From the NCBI GenBank assembly GCA_002427885.1, contig DIZI01000041.1, positions 62,001-126,000 on the forward strand: DNA of 64,000 bases, in the 5' to 3' direction. Both the position numbers and the translations under genes were made by a program. The DNA comes from Paludibacter sp. UBA6032 (GTDB lineage Bacteria; Bacteroidota; Bacteroidia; Bacteroidales; Paludibacteraceae). Every line of letters begins with the position of its first letter. The first letter of the stretch is position 1. Below are positions 61,253-64,000 of the stretch, in pieces. The notes under the pieces were generated by a model, which was not told where the DNA came from, did no database searches, and saw nothing but the letters and a program-made list of their open reading frames with translations.

Positions 61253-64000
61253 TTATAACGTTATACTTAGGTTGAAATTAATACTCCGGGTACTTGGAAC
61301 ATCAAAATTATCAATTCCCCTGCCACCTGTACCTCCGGAAGAAGGACTTGCATTTATCTGAGGATCTGAACCGGAATAACGGGTTAATAAGAACAGGTTC
61401 CGGGCTGTAACAGTGAATCTCAAATCTTTAATTACCGTTTTTCTTACATATGAAGTCAAATCACATCCCAAGGTAACATAACTCAATCGGATATAGGATC
61501 CATCTTCAATGAAATTAGAACTCACTGCCGTAAAGTAGTTATTCATGGTAGGTTGATCAAAAATAATCGGTTTTGTATTGGGCAAATAGGTTCCATCAGC
61601 TTGTTTCACAACACCGTCAAATATGATTTCACGATTCCTGTAAATTTCTAATGCTTTATTTTGACCACTTGAAAATAGTGATCTTCCTGTCAGATTGATA
61701 ACATCACCGCCTTTTCTGGTATCAAAAAGGAAAGAGAAAGACACTTTTTTATAATTGAGCGTTGAAGATAATCCGAGTAAAAAATCAGGTTCCCGGTTAC
61801 CTATAAGATTTCCTTTAGCTGGGCTTATCACCGGGTAACCTTCGTCTGTACAAATCACTTTTCCATCGGGAGTTCTCAAATAATCTTTACCGGAAATAGC
61901 TGTTGTTGAGCCATGTAAATAAGCTGTAGGGAAAATGTCACCGTACTGTGTTCCCTGTATTTCAACCAACTGATCGGGAAGGGATACTACGGTACCCCTG
62001 TTCAACCCAAAGTTTAAATTTGCTGTCCAACTCAAATCTTTGTTTCTTAATATCTCCTGTTCAAGGGTTAGCTCTACACCATGATTTTCAACAGCACCTT
62101 CATTTCTGGTTTCAAGAATATTCCCCGATGCTGGTGAGACTCGAACATTAACAATCTGATCTGCAACCATGGTTGAGTAATATGCCATATCAAGTTTTGT
62201 CTTGCTATTAAAGAAACGTAAATCTGCACCAATTTCCCATGATGTAGTCATTTCCGGCTTTAATTTCTTAGCTACACTGGACGTAGGGTCTGCTGCATAA
62301 CCACCATCAGGATAAGTCGGAAATTGTTTAAACTTACGGTCAAATAAATAAGGTACTGCATCTTTCCCTACTTTAGCCCAGTTACCCCTGATCTTTCCGT
62401 ATGAAAATACATCTGAAGTTAATCCAAATAATTCCGAAAATATAGCACCTCCTGTAATAGATGGATAGAAATATGAATTCATGTCCGGATCCAACGTAGA
62501 AGAGTGGTCATTTCTTCCTGTTACGCTAAGTTGTGCAATTCCTTTATAATCCAAACGGACTTCTCCGTAATATCCATAATTTCTCTTTTGACTACGATAT
62601 AATGAAACATCCTGACCATTGATTACCTCTGCTACATTTTGTTGGCTGTAAAAATCGCCGGGAATAATAAAGTCACGTCCACCAAGTGCTGAAGAAATTC
62701 CATCTGTTGTTTTGATTTCGCTACCTGCCAGTAGGTTAATACCAAAATCAGTTGTAATATCCACCTTATAAGTGGCTAAAACCCCGGCTGTAAATAGTTT
62801 GCTTTTACTTTGTGAATAACCAAAAGAACCAAAATAATCCAAATCAACACTTGGCAAATCAATTGCACTAAAGTCTGATTTAGCAAAACGGGGTGTTGTA
62901 TATGAATTTGACGATGAATTTGTCTGGTCATAATTCATTCTACCAATAATTTCAAAGTTCTTAAATGCTTTCCAGTTAACGGCTCCTTGCATCATATTAC
63001 GTGTTGATTCTGATACACCAAAATCTTCATATCTCGACCAATTGGGATTCATGGGTGAATCCTGTAATTTATCTGCCAGATAACGTCTATGTATGCTACC
63101 ATCCGGATTCTTATAAATTCTCATATCATCGTTGATAGGCCAGTTATAAATTGAAGCCATTCCAGCACCGAACCCTCTTGATTTGTTATTAATAAAATTG
63201 GCCATCATATTTATGGTCAGATTTTTTGAAACTGTATAGGTTCCTTTAAGCATCATTCCAATTTTATTTAAATAATCATTAGGTACTACCCCTTCATTAT
63301 TTGAATAACTGGCCGATGCATAACCGTTGAAATTACTTGTCCCTCCAGATGCGGACACATCGTGTTTCTGGTAAATACCAGTCTTTAAAAAGTTTCCAAC
63401 ATTGTCGTACGTTTTTTCTCCAGGTTGAATGAGTGGTCCCCAACCACCACCAGTTTGTGTTTTATAAAAACCTGATGCACCGGGACCATACATTGACTGT
63501 ATTTCCGGTACACGGTATGCATTCTCAAATTCTACACTTGAATTTACAGTCACTTTCACTTTCCCTTCAGTACCGCTTTTTGTTGTAATCATAATGACAC
63601 CATTAGCAGCTTCCTGACCATACAACGCGGAAGCCGCAGCACCTTTGAGTACTGTTACATTTTCAATATCATTTGGATTTATATCAGCTGATTTACTGGC
63701 ACCACCTGAAATTGGCATACCATCAATAATAAATAACGGTTCGTTATTCTGGGAAGGATTTATGGAAGAAACACTTCGTATAATTACCTGCGAACCGGCG
63801 TTGGCAGAACCACCCGAATTGGTGACACTAATACCTGCCACTTTTCCCTGAAGGGAATTCACAAAGTTTGCTGAATGATCTTTAGTTAAATCTTCCGAAT
63901 TAACACTTTGTACTGCAAAATTCAATTTCTTCTTTTCTTGCTTTACACCCATGGCGGTAACAACAATTTCATCAATTGCCACAGCGCTTGAACTTAGAAT
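61253..64000 (-). CDS. SusC/RagA TonB-dependent outer membrane transporter (5' end outside window)
   Basis: The frame stays open to the window edge, so the signal peptide and carboxypeptidase-regulatory domain lie beyond 64000. The visible part begins with ILSSSAVAIDEIVVTAMG, which contains the TonB box, then the plug domain (LQGKVAGISVTNSGG, EPLFIIDGMPISGG, VLKGAAASALYG) and the beta-barrel, ending RSINFNLSITL. With SusD it forms the gated importer for the cluster's substrate. Confidence 0.96.
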   Translation of the reverse strand: MLSSSAVAIDEIVVTAMGVKQEKKKLNFAVQSVNSEDLTKDHSANFVNSLQGKVAGISVTNSGGSANAGSQVIIRSVSSINPSQNNEPLFIIDGMPISGGASKSADINPNDIENVTVLKGAAASALYGQEAANGVIMITTKSGTEGKVKVTVNSSVEFENAYRVPEIQSMYGPGASGFYKTQTGGGWGPLIQPGEKTYDNVGNFLKTGIYQKHDVSASGGTSNFNGYASASYSNNEGVVPNDYLNKIGMMLKGTYTVSKNLTINMMANFINNKSRGFGAGMASIYNWPINDDMRIYKNPDGSIHRRYLADKLQDSPMNPNWSRYEDFGVSESTRNMMQGAVNWKAFKNFEIIGRMNYDQTNSSSNSYTTPRFAKSDFSAIDLPSVDLDYFGSFGYSQSKSKLFTAGVLATYKVDITTDFGINLLAGSEIKTTDGISSALGGRDFIIPGDFYSQQNVAEVINGQDVSLYRSQKRNYGYYGEVRLDYKGIAQLSVTGRNDHSSTLDPDMNSYFYPSITGGAIFSELFGLTSDVFSYGKIRGNWAKVGKDAVPYLFDRKFKQFPTYPDGGYAADPTSSVAKKLKPEMTTSWEIGADLRFFNSKTKLDMAYYSTMVADQIVNVRVSPASGNILETRNEGAVENHGVELTLEQEILRNKDLSWTANLNFGLNRGTVVSLPDQLVEIQGTQYGDIFPTAYLHGSTTAISGKDYLRTPDGKVICTDEGYPVISPAKGNLIGNREPDFLLGLSSTLNYKKVSFSFLFDTRKGGDVINLTGRSLFSSGQNKALEIYRNREIIFDGVVKQADGTYLPNTKPIIFDQPTMNNYFTAVSSNFIEDGSYIRLSYVTLGCDLTSYVRKTVIKDLRFTVTARNLFLLTRYSGSDPQINASPSSGGTGGRGIDNFDVPSTRSINFNLSITL

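Noticed and set aside
1..64000. Mobile island or phage
   Set aside because: No integrase, transposase, phage structural gene or tRNA-adjacent direct repeats; gene style is uniform throughout.

Overview
The window is AT-rich DNA from a member of the Bacteroidota, most likely the order Bacteroidales. Several things support this. There is a SusC/SusD pair at the right edge. Several exported proteins have type IX secretion (T9SS/Por) C-terminal sorting tails (YPNP motifs). The window carries a gldG gene, a FeoA-FeoB fusion and a Bacteroidales-style ECF sigma factor. Promoter-like TAnnTTTG elements stand upstream of many genes, and Shine-Dalgarno sequences are mostly poor. A Paludibacter-like organism is possible but the sequence does not prove it. 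I found no tRNA, rRNA, CRISPR array, transposase, integrase or phage gene. The window reads as chromosome.

Layout. (1) 1-7352: the end of a CotH-type kinase, a three-domain envelope protein (GH18 + NodB deacetylase + GT2 synthase), gldG without gldF, and phosphoglycerate mutase. (2) 7353-14745: a 660-base non-coding stretch with strong inverted repeats, an OmpA-domain protein, then a tight operon of five exported proteins of unknown function. Two of these are tandem paralogues, and they are followed by a 14-codon remnant of a second copy of their neighbour. (3) 14742-20212, minus strand: iron genes (FeoB-associated Cys-rich peptide, FeoAB fusion), an OprB-like porin, and a coupled pair of a pseudo-receiver LuxR regulator and a YtfE-like diiron protein. 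(4) 20435-33263: housekeeping genes: a peptidoglycan amidase, a nucleotidyltransferase-GHMP kinase fusion, threonine synthesis (thrC plus the proposed homoserine kinase), a DHH phosphodiesterase, ComEC, Rpe, an ECF sigma factor with a small downstream protein, an RlmI-type methyltransferase, a DEDDy exonuclease, DUF5063, DUF2007 and FolK. (5) 33585-40539: DnaK, a repeat-rich T9SS cargo protein, RlmF and the NAD(P)HX repair enzyme. (6) 40731-47602: a complete TetR-controlled efflux operon (TolC, HlyD-type adaptor, two ATPases, two ABC-2 permeases), like E. coli ybiH-ybhGFSR with an added TolC. (7) 47660-64000, all minus strand: a Sus-like locus.

The Sus-like locus is the most interesting region. 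Behind SusC and SusD come two surface lipoproteins, a GHL10 (DigH/DUF187-type) glycosidase, an unknown T9SS protein, a phosphodiester glycosidase (NAGPA family) and a zinc amidase of the Amidase_3 family. None of the usual plant or host glycan hydrolases is present within the window. The enzyme set fits bacterial cell wall instead: the amidase strips stem peptides, GHL10 enzymes such as E. coli DigH cut denuded glycan strands, and a phosphodiester glycosidase could act on sugar-phosphate links such as those of teichoic acids. I therefore propose, as inference, a cell-wall foraging utilisation locus.
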